64,000 nucleotides of DNA, taken from positions 14,570,277 through 14,634,276 of the forward strand of contig OZ038322.1 in the NCBI GenBank assembly GCA_964035795.1. The letters run 5' to 3'. The notes under the pieces were generated by a model. It worked only from the letters and a program-made list of their open reading frames with translations. It ran no database searches and was not told the origin of the DNA. The DNA is from Pterobdella sp. o SKG-2022 (Eukaryota; Annelida; Clitellata; Hirudinida; Piscicolidae). Numbering within the stretch: the first letter of the stretch is position 1; every line of letters begins with the position of its first letter. A program made the position numbers and the translations under genes. Of this stretch, positions 1 to 12,600 are shown piece by piece.

Positions 1-2037
1 CAGGAATTATGGGGCAGCCAGGACCAATAGGAAATAAAGGCAGTAGAGGAGATTTGGGCCCTTCCGGTCCTTACGGACTCAATGGAGCTCCAGGAGCTAC
101 GGGTCCTTCAGGCCACACTGGTATACCCGGTTACAGAGGTGAGGTAGGTCCAATTGGTCCAACTGGAGTGTTGGGAAACACGGGTAATGAAGGGATTAGA
201 GGCGAAATGGGTCAACCGGGACCTCCCGGACCAAGAGGACCCAGAGGAGTTTTGGGAAATACTGGTTCAACTGGTGCTATTGGTTATCCTGGAGCAATCG
301 GACCGCAGGGACCAATAGGTGCCACTGGACCTGCAGGTCCTGAAGGACCTTCTGGGCCTCCTGGAGATTTAGGTCTCCGTGGACAACCTGGGTTTACAGG
401 CAGTAGAGGCAACAACGGATCGTATGGAGATATGGGGCCTCAAGGACAACCAGGCTTTCCTGGTGTGGTTGGTCCCGTGGGATCATTCGGTCCTTCAGGT
501 AATTCCACTTTCTATTTTAAAAAGAAAATTTCTGTTTCGTCATTTATAGATTAAAAAATGTGTAGAAGTACAAGCATTAGATTTTTTCATTTTTCTTAAC
601 TAAAAAGCCTTTTGGATAAATGATATTTCATTGCAAGTAATTGAGTAAATTTTATAAAAATTTTAGATTTTTTTACTTTTAAACATCAAAACTAGCGTTT
701 GACTGATCAAAATTTCAACTTCAGGTGACACAGGAGCCACAGGCCTGGAAGGCTCTTTCGGCAATGACGGCTTAATCGGCGCTGAAGGAGTTGAGGGGGT
801 GGAGGGGCGTCCAGGTCGATCAGGGTCTCAAGGGAGACAAGGTTTCACAGGTGAATCTGGCATGATTGGAGCTACTGGACTTCCTGGACCACCCGGGCAA
901 GTCGGACTTCCAGGAGAGCTGGGATTCACTGGAGCTACAGGTTAGTTTTATAAATCTTAATTTTAAGTTACTATTTATATAAGAATAATTTCAATTAAAT
1001 ATAAATATTTTCTCAAGGGCTTCCCGGGCGTGATGGAGAAGATGGGTCGAGAGGTTTCCCAGGTAGACAAGGATCCCCAGGGCTCTCGGGCCCTAGAGGA
1101 GATTTCGGAGATACAGGCAGGCCTGGTCCAGAAGGAATCAGGGGTCGTATCGGATTGAGAGGACCGAATGGGGAACGTGGAGATACTGGGGATATTGGGA
1201 GAACTGGATCAACCGGTAGAATAGGTCAGAAATTTTGTGTATTCGACTCATTTTCTATTTTAAAAATTAAAAAAATTTTCAATTTTTTAAATTTTTTATA
1301 TTGAGTTTACCTACCATAACTGGTTAAATAGCAAGTGTGTCATTTCTCCCAAGGACCAAATGGATATACGGGGTGGACTGGAAGCACAGGGGCCACAGGC
1401 AGCATTGGAGACACTGGACTTATGGGCAATACTGGGCCTCCCGGATTTAGAGGGGCTCTTGGAGCTGGAGTGCTAGGTCCGTCATTATTTTGTGATAGTT
1501 CAAACATTAATTCATTATTATTCCATCGAAATTTGAAAATAGATACTTTCATATTAAATTTAATAATTTTAACTTCTTTTATACAATAAATGTAATACTA
1601 TCTTTAAAAAAGAACTGAGGAAAGATCTGGAGGACTCGATGACACAATCTTTTGAAATCCTTTCAAAGCTCAACCAGTCCTCTATCGCCCTTGATACCAT
1701 CGCCATCATTTACTTCGTCTGGGCAAGTTTGCTGTCAGTAATGATAGTAGCAATGGCCACCATAATTGTTGTGAGGTACAGAAGGCTGAAAAAAAGGAAG
1801 ATGGAGATTGAGTACAGGTTCAAGAGACCAAATGACTTTTATCTTGATGCTGAGGATGATTCAAATGAAACTTCTGTAACCAAAAGATCAACAAAAAAAG
1901 TTCCCGATGGTAGAATCACTTTCATCAAAGGCTCTTCAATTAAGCATGACAGTGCAATAAACAAAGCATCTTTCGCCACAAGTAAAAAGAGGAAGGAAAT
2001 ACTTGATATTGGTGTTAGAAGTGACTCGGAGATTTGA
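1..2037 (+). CDS. Collagen-like protein with C-terminal transmembrane segment (5' partial)
   Basis: Five exons are visible: 1-498, 725-940, 1018-1224, 1354-1476 and 1613-2037, all joined in phase 1, with the N-terminus outside the window. Exons 1-4 encode an almost unbroken Gly-X-Y triple helix of about 345 residues, with many Gly-X-Thr triplets and three RGD tripeptides (GSRGDLG, GPRGDFG, GERGDTG). Repeats become irregular near [13 protein letters not shown]. The last exon then gives a short linker, a hydrophobic segment of about 25 residues (from [12 protein letters not shown] to ATIIVV), a basic stop-transfer RYRRLKKRK, and a cytoplasmic tail of about 85 residues that is Ser/Thr/Lys rich. 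Known membrane collagens (XIII, XVII, XXIII, XXV, scavenger receptors) have the membrane segment before the collagen region, so this order is unusual. Inference: a cell-surface adhesion collagen. A polyadenylation signal AATAAA lies at 2187-2192. The last-exon acceptor is a weak AAAAAAG. Confidence 0.8.
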
Positions 2038-2761
2038 TGTTTAGAGTTTGTTTTGCTTTTAATTTATGTTTTTATTCGAAACTTAGTTTTTTTTTCGTTT
2101 TTAACATGTTTTGTTTGACACTAACATTGTTATTTTTAATGTTTTTGAAAGTGTTTCTGTTTCGATCTTTCAAAAAAACTCGTTCAAATAAAAGTTTTGC
2201 AAATTTTTATGAACTTCAAATTAAATGATTTTTCAGTTCAACCTCAACTTATCAATTGATACGAGCGTCAATCGACGTTGAATCGCCATGTATAGTATTT
2301 TGGTTTTATAATTATTGACAAGAAAAAAAAATTTTTAATAATAAAACCACGAAGGCTCTATAATTCTTATCGAGAAATCCTCCAAGTTGAGATGGCTGAA
2401 AATCAGCTTAATATCAAATTTAGACCTTAATTCATATTTTATTTTAAATAAAAAATCTATAATAAATTGGAAAAATCGGTGGCCCCCTAAGAGGAATAGG
2501 GTAGAAAGTTGTATGAACAATGATGTTAGAAAGTGTGGAACTTGGAAATCGAAATAAAAACATTTCAACACAACAAAATTAGAAGCCGGCAAACGATACA
2601 ACTAACTACAATCAAACGCCATTTAACTAATCTAAACACCAGTCAATACAAAGATAAAAACGTTCACAGCGGGATAAGGAAAAATGTCGAAAAATACGAA
2701 CACACATGACTAGAACGATTGGAAATGTTAGTGGAAAGCAATATAGTTTCAACACTTCCAC
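2038..2761. other. Convergent intergenic region
   Basis: Between the collagen stop (+) and the tweety stop (-). It holds the collagen 3' UTR with AATAAA at 2187-2192. The open frames here are AT-rich and show no coding character. Confidence 0.6.
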
Positions 2762-3696
2762 TTAAGCAATAGATTCCCTAATAGCACCGCAGCTGTCAGA
2801 CGGGTTAATGAGGCCTGCATACTGACGACATAAGCTACCGCTACTTTCCCCTCTCTGCATGTGTCCCTCCCGCATTGAGTCTATGAAGCTTTGTGGAGTC
2901 TTTATGAAGGAGTCATGAAGAGGTCTGTGGTGTGTGAAGAAGTCTCTATGGCTTGAGAAGGATGGTTGAGATTATGAATTATTATTGGGTTGGATGTAAG
3001 AATTCTCTAGGTGATCATGGCGTTTGATATGGTAGGAAAAAGTTGAAAAATATTTGAATAATAGAAAATAAAACTTCACATATCAATAATACTCGACTCC
3101 AATAGTTTTTAGTACCCACATCAAACCGCACGCAACTTAGCGCCCGTGATTACAGGTCACTTTTCTATTCTAAACCGAATAGTAGCAGGTATCGACAGAT
3201 TTTCTAGTGTCGTTGTCATTTAGTTTGGCAGATGATTTTTAAAAAACAAGGCAAACTTAATTCACATGCTGAATGTTAGCTTGACGGACAGTACTCCAGG
3301 AATAATGGTCACACATGAACACAAAAATAAGCATCAGCCTCATCATCATTATTAGTATAAGGTAGAAGTAAAAGGACATCCAACCTGAAGACCCTCCACA
3401 ACTTTATGACGAGGAAGATAAGGATAGTGAGGAAGACGGAGATGAAAAAACATAAAAGCACCACCATTGTTATCCCTGGACTGGTTAAATAATATTATAT
3501 TACATAACAATGCACCAACCTCCTAATTACACAAAAATATAGCAGAATATAACAGTGTAGAGAGACAGACTCCCTTGACTGCAGCCTGATAATCATTGTT
3601 GATGTTGTAACAGTCATTCAAGGCTAGCAACTTTACTATGCATGAATTCACTTCACTTATGCCCAGTGATAGCGTGGTCACAGAGTTTGAGAAGGG

Positions 3697-3763
<67 letters not shown>

Positions 3764-6700
3764 GTGGTTGGTTGGTGATAAAATGTGGTTTTTCAAAGCA
3801 CCATAACACCGAGAAACCTACAGAAACAGTGAAAAGCTTTTCGATGTTGGTTATGGTGTGGTAGGCATAGGTCTGTACATCTAATAAGTTAATCTGAGCC
3901 CTTTCAAAATGCTGTGGTGGGGTATTTGAATGTAGTGACGAAGCTGGATTGTCAACTCAGTGCTTAAAAATTTAATCTTCATTATTATCGTCATAACCAC
4001 TATTATTATCGTTATTTTACGCCTAAATGACGTTCTAATAAAACAAAAATACCGAAAAACTAACAAACGATCAGAATTTAATAAATAATTGATTGATATT
4101 TGATAAAAAAAATAAATCAAAAATGACAAAAATAAATTGAAATATAACTAAAAATGATAAAGATTCAAATCAAATTCAACTTTTACTTACCTCTTTAAAG
4201 GGATTGACAATGTTTACTGGGTCGCACTTGATGTAATACGTCGCCAAATCTGCACAACAGTAGAAAAAAAAATTAAAATGGAAATAATGAGAAAACATTA
4301 AAAAAATATATAATATTTATGAGAATAATGTTAATTTTGCAAGACTTCACTCAGCACTAAGTCGGTTATGGATTTTGTACCGAGCTTTTTGCAAAAGCCT
4401 AGGATGACGAAAATCTAACGACCTTTATTTCTTTCCAGTCTTTTTCCAAAAGTATATTTATTACCCAGTAAAACTGATTTCCGTTTCAAAATATACCTTA
4501 ACACAAATCCGTCTAAAATAATGAGAAATATATTCTAATATATTGATTTCCGGCTATTTTACGTCAACAATAATGAGAAAGTTGAGGCTAAAGCGCCTAC
4601 TCAGTATCAACAAATATTTTTTGATTTATTATAATAATAAAAAAAATAAAAATATTATTATTATTATCATTAATAAGACACCTTTATCCATGTAGTAACT
4701 GAGGATGTCGACAACAGAAGTTTCAGGACCCCTGCAGAAGTCTGACACGCTCTATCATAATAATAATAATAATAAAGTTGTATACATTCTTGTTTGCAGA
4801 AGTATCATTTTTGATATTATTTGTAGTATTAATACTAACCTCATGCTATGAGACAAAAGACGTTACACGAATAATAATAATAATAATACTAACAACGGAA
4901 AAACTACTGATATTCAACATACAATGGCGATAGCGAGGTGGATGCTTGCTGAAAGACAAGATGCTACCAAGGACAAGATGCCAAACGAACAAAATCTGAA
5001 ATTTTAATTTTTCCATTTATATTATACTTTTCAAAAAACACCAAATTTTTTTAGTAATTTTGAATTTATTAAAATATACTTGATTTATGAAGAATTTCTT
5101 GGAAGAACATGTAAAATAAATTATATTCAACTAAAATTTTTGATAAGTTTAATTTTATTTTTTAATTCTTCGAAGTGAAAACACTCTTGAAAGTTTATTT
5201 CATTCCACGAAGCTTTTCGTATTCTTAGATTTGTACCTCCACTTGATAATGCAAGTTCATCTTACGAAAAGCTTCGTGGAATAAAATAAACTCCTAAAAA
5301 TGTTTTCATTTCAACCTTATCATAATTCATTAGTGAGACCCAAGTATACTTGAAAATGTTACATAGTTAACGAAAAGCTTTGTATCGTAACATAATTTAT
5401 AAGTCTTTTTAAATATACACATTCTATTGTGGCTTGTTAAAAACCATTAACGTGTTTATCTTTATTACTGTCATCATCACAATCATCATCTTCACCTTCA
5501 TTGCCATGTCAACAATACTAACATTAAAAGCATGCATTTTGAATTTTTAGCGATGGCGATTAGAAGTACCAGGAAAAGGAAAATGAGCCATGAGAAAACT
5601 ACTATCATCACCAACCATCTGTAGATTACGTGAAGTTGAATTTTAAAGCTGTTTTAAATTTTTGAATAAAGCAAAAAATCATAAAAATAATAATACAACG
5701 GAATAATAATCATATCACTGAGTATCATATAGCAAACCTGTAGAACTCATAATGTTTGGCGATGGAGAGGGCATCCCTCATGTTTTCTTCAGCATGCATA
5801 TAGTTTGGGTACTCTAAAGCCACCACTGTCTTCAGATTCAATACTTCCTGCGATGGTGGCAGTTATGATGCTGATAATAGTAATGGTAGTAGAATTACTA
5901 GTGGTGGTAATATTAATATTATTTGAATTATTGGCTTCTAAAGATACTACTAGTATAACTATTAACACCAATATTAATAGAAAGACTAATCCCAATGTCA
6001 TATATAAGGACAAAACCTTGTTATGTTCCATGGCTTTAGTCATTTCAGTGAGGTAGTAGTTGAAGTCAATCATTGATCCATTCCTGTCATTCATCAGTTC
6101 TGTCAGCACTGTTCTTATCTCCGATATTCCTCTCGATACCCTGGCCAGCCCAGACTTCAATAAGATCAGCTGTTGGATGCCATTATGATGTCAGTTTTGT
6201 TAGAAGTAGAGTAATAGTAGTAGTAATGTTAATATCAATGATAGGGTTTGTAGGTTTGAAACTTTGCTTCAGTAGTGAACTTTTAAAAATTGTCTAGTTT
6301 ATTATTAGTGTATAAAGCTGCTGAATCAAAATATTGAGAATGTTCGAGCAACTTAATTAACATAAAACCTTGAAAATAATGGTGATATCTAATTATAACT
6401 TTAATACTGAAATATAGCCTAATACCCATAATAAAAACAATAATATTCATAATGAATAACAACAATAATAATACTATTATATAATTTATTCTTATAACAT
6501 TGTATTGCAACAAACTTGGTTCTTGGACATGTAGGCGGAGTAGCCAACATAATTGAAGCTGTCAATCAATTCATAGAGGCCTTTGTTGATTAGTCTGTTG
6601 CCATAAAAGCCCACCCCTGCCATGCCACTATAATGGGTGGTTAGGTGGTAGTCGGATGGGTGATTTTGTGCTATTTGAAAAGCTTTGTAATTTTTTGGAA

Positions 6701-7659
6701 ATGGGTTGGTGGTTTCACAGAGTTCTGGAAGTGTGTTTTGTAGCTGATTTTTTAATGATGATTGATGGAGGATGTTCAAGTCATAAGCAAAGATAAACTC
6801 TTATAAAAAAAACAACAATTTCTGTGGAAAATAAATAATATTGTGTTTAATATTTTATTGAAATGATAATTTTATACTGTCATATAACAAAACCAAAAAC
6901 AATGAAACCATAATTTAAAATGAAAACATCGAACCAGCCAATGATGGCTAGGCTAGTGCAGGTCCATCTAAGACAAGAAAGGCAGTTTTGGATGCCTTGT
7001 AGACTCAGTTCTCGAGACTCAACCTCATCATTCTCTTCATCATACCTCAGTTTGCAGATGCAACGAAACACCAGGTAGGCGAGCAGAGACATCAGAATCA
7101 GTAATAACATCAACACTGGCAGTGAAGCCCAAAAGATCAAGGACTGTTTGAATGTTGGTTGGTGGAGTGTTTTTGAGTTAATATATATATATGATGATGA
7201 AATGGTTGAAGTTATTTTGAAACTTTAATTTTTTGTTTATCATTTAAATGAAATTAATTCCTGAAATATCACCACTAATAAATTGATATTTTATATATCG
7301 CCTTTAGTAAAAGTTCAGAGCGTTTACTACAAACTTAATGTAGCGAAAACACAACAAAGCAAGTGCTCATTGTTGGCCCAACACGGGGTCAAACTCAGTA
7401 ACTTTGAATAATTAGTTTAATGCTCTGCCAACTGAGCTATCCAGGCTAACAAAACGGTTCAACCATCTATTTATCCGCATTCAACAACGAAAAACACATC
7501 AAAACGTTTAAAAAACACTAAGCTTACCTCTTTGTATTTGACATTTCCGAAATTGAATGTAGAGTTGACAAGCTCGAGAGAGAAGTCGAGATGTGGCATG
7601 GAGTGGAGGGTTTTCACCAACCATGTTGGTCTGTAGCCGGTGTGGTCAATCTTATCCAT
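2762..7659 (-). CDS. TTYH: Tweety homologue (TTYH family membrane protein)
   Basis: Twelve exons read on the minus strand: 7659-7528, 7143-6909, 6616-6516, 6169-6017, 5829-5738, 5618-5523, 4995-4923, 4751-4682, 4249-4191, 3696-3533, 3480-3385 and 2951-2762. They join in phase to give about 486 residues, within the usual tweety range. Family marks are the N-terminus GYRPTWLVKTLHSMPHLDF, then TM1, the hallmark VGFYGN right after TM2, TM3 starting RWLVM, TM4 followed by SDFC, a cysteine-bearing extracellular stretch with DYQAAVKGVC, TM5, and a Ser/Arg-rich cytosolic tail. Tweety proteins are five-pass plasma-membrane proteins linked to volume-regulated anion currents and, from structures, to lipid handling; the function here is inherited from the family. 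Intron 1 carries a SINE. A (CA)n tract forms the acceptor of the 3696-3533 exon. The donor after TM2 was chosen because it gives a full-length membrane helix and keeps phase. Confidence 0.87.
3697..3762. repeat. (TG)n microsatellite at a splice acceptor
   Basis: About 33 TG units on the plus strand, which read (CA)n on the tweety strand and end in the AG acceptor of the exon that begins at 3696. Confidence 0.95.
5165..5315. mobile_element. MITE-like palindromic element, family B
   Basis: Inverted arms: the left contains GAAAACACTCTTGAAAGTTT and ends CCACGAAGCTTTTCGTA; the right begins TTACGAAAAGCTTCGTGGA and runs to AATGTTTTCATTTC. The spacer is about 40 bp. It lies in a tweety intron. The right half recurs at about 38590-38660, and its core at 36300-36400. 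Confidence 0.7.
7277..7452 (-). mobile_element. tRNA-Ile-derived SINE, copy 1
   Basis: On the minus strand it starts GCCTGGATAGCTCAGTTGGC (box A) and continues with an anticodon-arm-like CTAATTA loop (AAT, isoleucine) and a box-B-like GAGTTTGACCC. After the tRNA head it has the shared body CCAACAATGAGCACTTG, TGTGTTTTCGCTACATTAA and a decayed tail. It lies in tweety intron 1, in the sense direction. Confidence 0.75.
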
Positions 7660-9692
7660 TGAAGAATGTTAAAGTTTCGACATCATTTCAATTTTGTAAG
7701 TAAGCATGTTTGGGTATGAGTTTTGAATCATGTTAAAACTGGGGATATTATATAAATGAAAAGTTTGAAAATAATTTCCAAAGCCTCATTATGTTCAAAA
7801 TGTAACGATGTGTCTAACCCACTACTCGTGTTTTTTGTCACTTGTTGCACTTTCGTTTTGTTTGGAAAATTATTTTTGGCTAATTGTATTTTTAATTTTA
7901 ATCTTTATTATAAAAATATTAATGATTTTATTGGAAAATTTTTTTTTCAAATACATTTCTTTCAATTTTATCAAAAAATAATTTTAATTTTCATTAGTTG
8001 TGATTAAAACCTTGATTGTTTTGAGATAAATTTTCCTATTGCGTGATTTTGTATCAATGAATTTCAACAATAAAATGCATTTTATAATACACAGACTATT
8101 TTTAAAATATAAAAATAAAAGGTGATTTCTATAATCAAAAAACCATATATTATATTTGATCAAATTTCAGATATAAGTCTTCTAAATAAATGAAAGAAGG
8201 TTTTCTTAGAAATAGTAAAACCTTATCTTAAAAATCATTTTTAAAAACACGCATAAAATTTTAAAAAATATTCTATAATTTTAAAAAAGATCAAAAAATA
8301 AAATAAAAATCCTACTCTATAGTTTTTAAACATAAATGAAACAAAATTAATTATTTAAGAGATGGAAACAAAAGAATTCTTGCTCCAACCAAGCTTTTTC
8401 TTCACACACAATCATCCTACCTGCCTGTGTACAAACTCAGGTGCTTTCCAATATACATTTAAAGGCATCTTTCCATTATATAATAATCACTTTCTTTTGT
8501 CAAGAGTAGTTTCAATGTATGAGAATTTTGATGTTTGTGTTTTTGATTAGTGAATATCAGTTTATAAAGTTTCACTCTATCGGTTGCGGTTGAATTTATG
8601 GATAAAACAAGTTTTTCCTAATCATTGTTTTTTTTGTTTTAAAGGATATTATTTTGTGTGCAGAATTGAACAATTCCTTTATAAATTGCAATATTTCTTC
8701 ATTGATGAAAATATACGAAAAAATGGTGAATTTTCATTGAAAAAGTATTTTATTAAATAAATGATCAATTCATCATGAATAAATAATGATAAATTGTAAA
8801 ATATTCATCAAAAAAGTTCAACTTTTTTTGATAGGAATAAACTTATCGAAAATTGAAGCTTTTGATGAAGTAAAATAGCATGAAGACACGATCAAAAGGG
8901 ACAAAAAAGGTTTTATTTAAAAAAAGTCACGAAGCTGTCTGAAAATAATCATGAATTATTAAATGATCAAATTTCACACTATCAGGTGATGAGAATTTAA
9001 GATCTCCTTACCAAAAGCTTCGGATTTTGTTAATAAAACCCTTTCTGTCGTTTTCTAATATAGCTTCATATATGTATTCAACAATCTTTCGAATAATTTG
9101 AAGTTGATTTTTTGTGAATTTATGTAAAAAAAAATAATTAATCATAAAAATAACATAAAAGCAACGAAACATATCAAAATAAAATCAAAAAGTATTAGAT
9201 AAAAGACACATACGATGTCTCTATAAGAATATATTGCAAAAAATGTATATTTCGTTCACTTGTTCTGACAATGGCTTTTTAGAAATTGAAAAGTTTTGTT
9301 AATTACTTTTTAAAATTTTTTTTGTTTTTAATATTTCATCGTCTTGCTCACCGGTCCTTACATTCAACATTGATAGTCGCAAAATAATTTTAAAAAAACT
9401 AAACTCCATATATAACTCGAGTTTTTCACGAATAAACTTCATTGTACAGAGCTTTTTAGTTTAATTTTATGCAGAAAATGAGCTGAAATTTTCAATAAGA
9501 CAATACTTTTTCACAATTCAGGATGGATAATATCTACGGTTTCTATGAAACTTTAAAAACAAGTCTAATATTCATGAAAAACTTCATTATTTATAAATAA
9601 GCTTTATATTTACATACTTCTTTTTATAACTAACCCTCATAATCATATAATTCTCCCACAAATAACCCTCATCTTTACATACAACTCTAAAG
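7660..9692. other. Divergent intergenic region, tweety / TMEM272-like
   Basis: Very AT-rich. The promoters of both neighbours should lie here, but I see no convincing core elements. A first exon for the TMEM272-like gene may be hidden here. No convincing coding exon was found; the two ORFs above 180 nt have random composition. Confidence 0.5.
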
Positions 9693-12600
9693 AATGTCAA
9701 TGAGCGTCTGGACCAGCACAACCCCCTCCTTCAAACTAGCGTCATGCAATCAAACAAGCAATTTCAAAGTATTTATTCTATAAAACATTTTGTTCATAGT
9801 TGCTATTTAGTTACCTTTTTTTTCGTTATTAAGAATTTTAGTAAATATAAGTAGACATACTTGAGTCTTTTTTTGTTCCCATACTGTCACACTAAGCTTA
9901 ATTTCTTCTCTACCACCCAATGGTGAACTCTCTACTTAACACACAGAATCAAAGACGAAGGGAGGCCAGAAAGGAAACTCTATGAAAAGTCCTGGAGTCT
10001 TCACCAGAATCAACCACTCATACCACTACGCCACCAGCTTCGTCGACTTCTTCGGCAAATTCGCTATCATTGCATTTGAGACTGGTAGAATCTTTTAAAC
10101 TAACTTGTTCAATGATGTGATTTAGTTTGATATTAAGCTGAAATGGTTTATTTAAGGAACGTTAGTCTCAGAGAAGGTAATGATAGAAAACTTTTATACC
10201 GTAGTGTTTGAGTCCGATGGGTTCTGTAAACTTAGATACTAGCATAAGCCTGAAAAAAAATTAGTATTTATAAAACTTTTTGATACATATAATCTTGTTA
10301 TTATCATTAAAACATATTTTTAAGTAAAACAAAAATTAAAAATCGAAGAAAGACAATGTAATTAGTTGATTTTAATTTAGACAAAGTTTTTGTGGAAAAA
10401 AAAAATTTACCTGTACTTGGTAATATTACACTTTTGCCTTTTGAATTTTATTGAAAAAGATGTCCACAAGCATAAAAGGAAATTAGAAGATTCACGAAAC
10501 TATAACAAAGTTGAAAACTAGCGAAATCGTCTGATTTAAGACAAAATAAGTGTATAAACTTTCAAATAGAATTCCAAGATAAATCAATTTTCAATATAAA
10601 TAAATATATTTTTAATAAGTAGGGGTGAAAACCTGAGGCTAGGATGCTTCAAACATTGTACTTCAAGCTATTTTAAAAGTGCATTTAATTGATTGGTCAA
10701 ACAATACAAAATATTTACAAAGCTAGCAAAAAGAAACTATGGAAATGAAAAACAAACGTTGAAGCAAAAAGAATGAAGAGAGAGAGGAAAGAAAGGATGC
10801 TGGCAGCATTGCCGCGGACATTAGCCAAAAAGATTTTCTGATGAAACCAAACTGTCTTCCGTTACCTCGGAAATTTTTCTGCTTAACTCTTCGACGAAAG
10901 TACCGGTTGAGGGGCCACAGCAACCGGTAGTCTCGTAAGCTACAGGTTGGAAAAGGAAGTTACCCACCATGCTATGATATTTGCGGCTTTTTGATTTTTC
11001 CGCGATTTCAGCACCAGAGCCCGACTTTATGGAACAGACAATAATATGGGACTTGAAGAAAGAGTTGACGACCGTAGAGTCCCAGACCAAAAATTTTCCG
11101 TGCTTCCACGGAAAAGCTGTAATGCCATTTGGACGACGACTGTCGCCCCTGTCGAGCCCTGTTGGTTCGAGAATGCAAGGCAAACCAATCTTACCTAGAC
11201 TCCTCTTGACTATAGAATTAATTTCCGCATGTCTTGGCAGGCTGCCTTCGTTCAGACGACACGAAAAGCCATGATAACCTTTCGGGTCCATCTTTACGCC
11301 GCATTTACAAAGGCACGCAAGGACGCAAGAGATGTTAGCCCCTATTCGGAGTGCAACCGACACCCGGAGTTTCTCATCACCTAGTAAATTTCCCAAAGTG
11401 GGAATCGGCATAACTTCCGACCAAGCAGCGGAGTGTGGTGACAGCAGCAAGAAGGTGACAGCGGTCTCACTGGTCTGCGTCCACAAGCAAATCATTGAAA
11501 AGGACCTCGCACAAAAGTTCATCCCATTTCCGTTGGCCTCCTAAAAGATCTGATGGCGCAACTCCGTAATGATTCGACCACGATTTCCTGGCTAATATGA
11601 CGTCACGATCACCCCCTCGAAGATCATCGGACGCATGAGCGTCGAGAACCGATGAAAAGAAGAGCCAAACGAGACTCGAAGATGCATATGAGAAGAAGAG
11701 GAAGTATGGCAACGATAGGGCTTGCGCTGATCTGAAACCTAAACCACCAAAGCGGTTAGGAAAAGATACTTGCTTCCAGCTCTTGTCAGCAAGGGAAACA
11801 TTGGAAATAGATGAAAGAACAGCACGAATTATAGTGTCAAACTCCAATAATATCAAGGGCTCAATGAAAGTGGGACATGTTCGAAGAATATAAACCAATT
11901 TGGGAATAGAGAAATAATTCTGAAGTAAAGTGAAAGCGTGATGGGGCTCAACTTGTTCTAACTTAGAGCAAAGCCGACGGATGTCTTCTTATTTTGAATC
12001 AAGAATGGGAACTATAGCCTCGTGAGTGAGTGGAGAACCCAACACTGACCAGAAGTGGGAAAAAGGCAGTGAAACTGACGGCGAAACAAAAAAGAATAAT
12101 TTGAGAGTGTCAAAGTACGTGTCCATGGAATGGTTTAAAATGAACAGCTCGCATTTATTGGAGTTAATTTGGAAACCTAGCTCATTAAAAGGGTCAATAA
12201 TTTTTGTAGCATCGTTAAAGACAGAGCTAACCTGACCGCCAATTGTGGCATCGTCCAGATACCAAATGTTCAACTCAGATGACACTTCCTTGGCGGTTTT
12301 GTCAACAGCCAACGTGAAAAGTGCTGGACCAAAAGGGTCGCCTTGTTGGATACCTCTTGAAGAAAGTATACAGTGTTCGCCAGCAAAAAAAGTGGGAGAA
12401 TTGGAATAAGCTTCATTAACTAAAAAGAACAAAGACTGGCATCGAGAGGCTACTTCGCCAATGAACGTTTTACGATCAATGGAATTGATGGCGTTAGAAA
12501 CATCAAGTTTCAAAAGCACCTTAGGGTCAACTGAGTGGCTAATAAATAAACGGGTAGCATGACCAGCTGACTCACACCCCAAACGGTCGCCGACGCCTTA

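Noticed and set aside
1340..1552. Proline-rich minus-strand open frame
   Set aside because: Antisense shadow of the Gly-X-Y exon 1354-1476.
4740..4885. CRISPR-like short repeats
   Set aside because: These are (ATA)n-type simple repeats in a eukaryotic intron, without regular spacers.
6909..6940. Tweety exon 2 ending at CTG|GTTCG
   Set aside because: It breaks phase with the VGFYGN exon and leaves TM2 too short; the donor at 6908/6909 keeps phase and gives a full helix.
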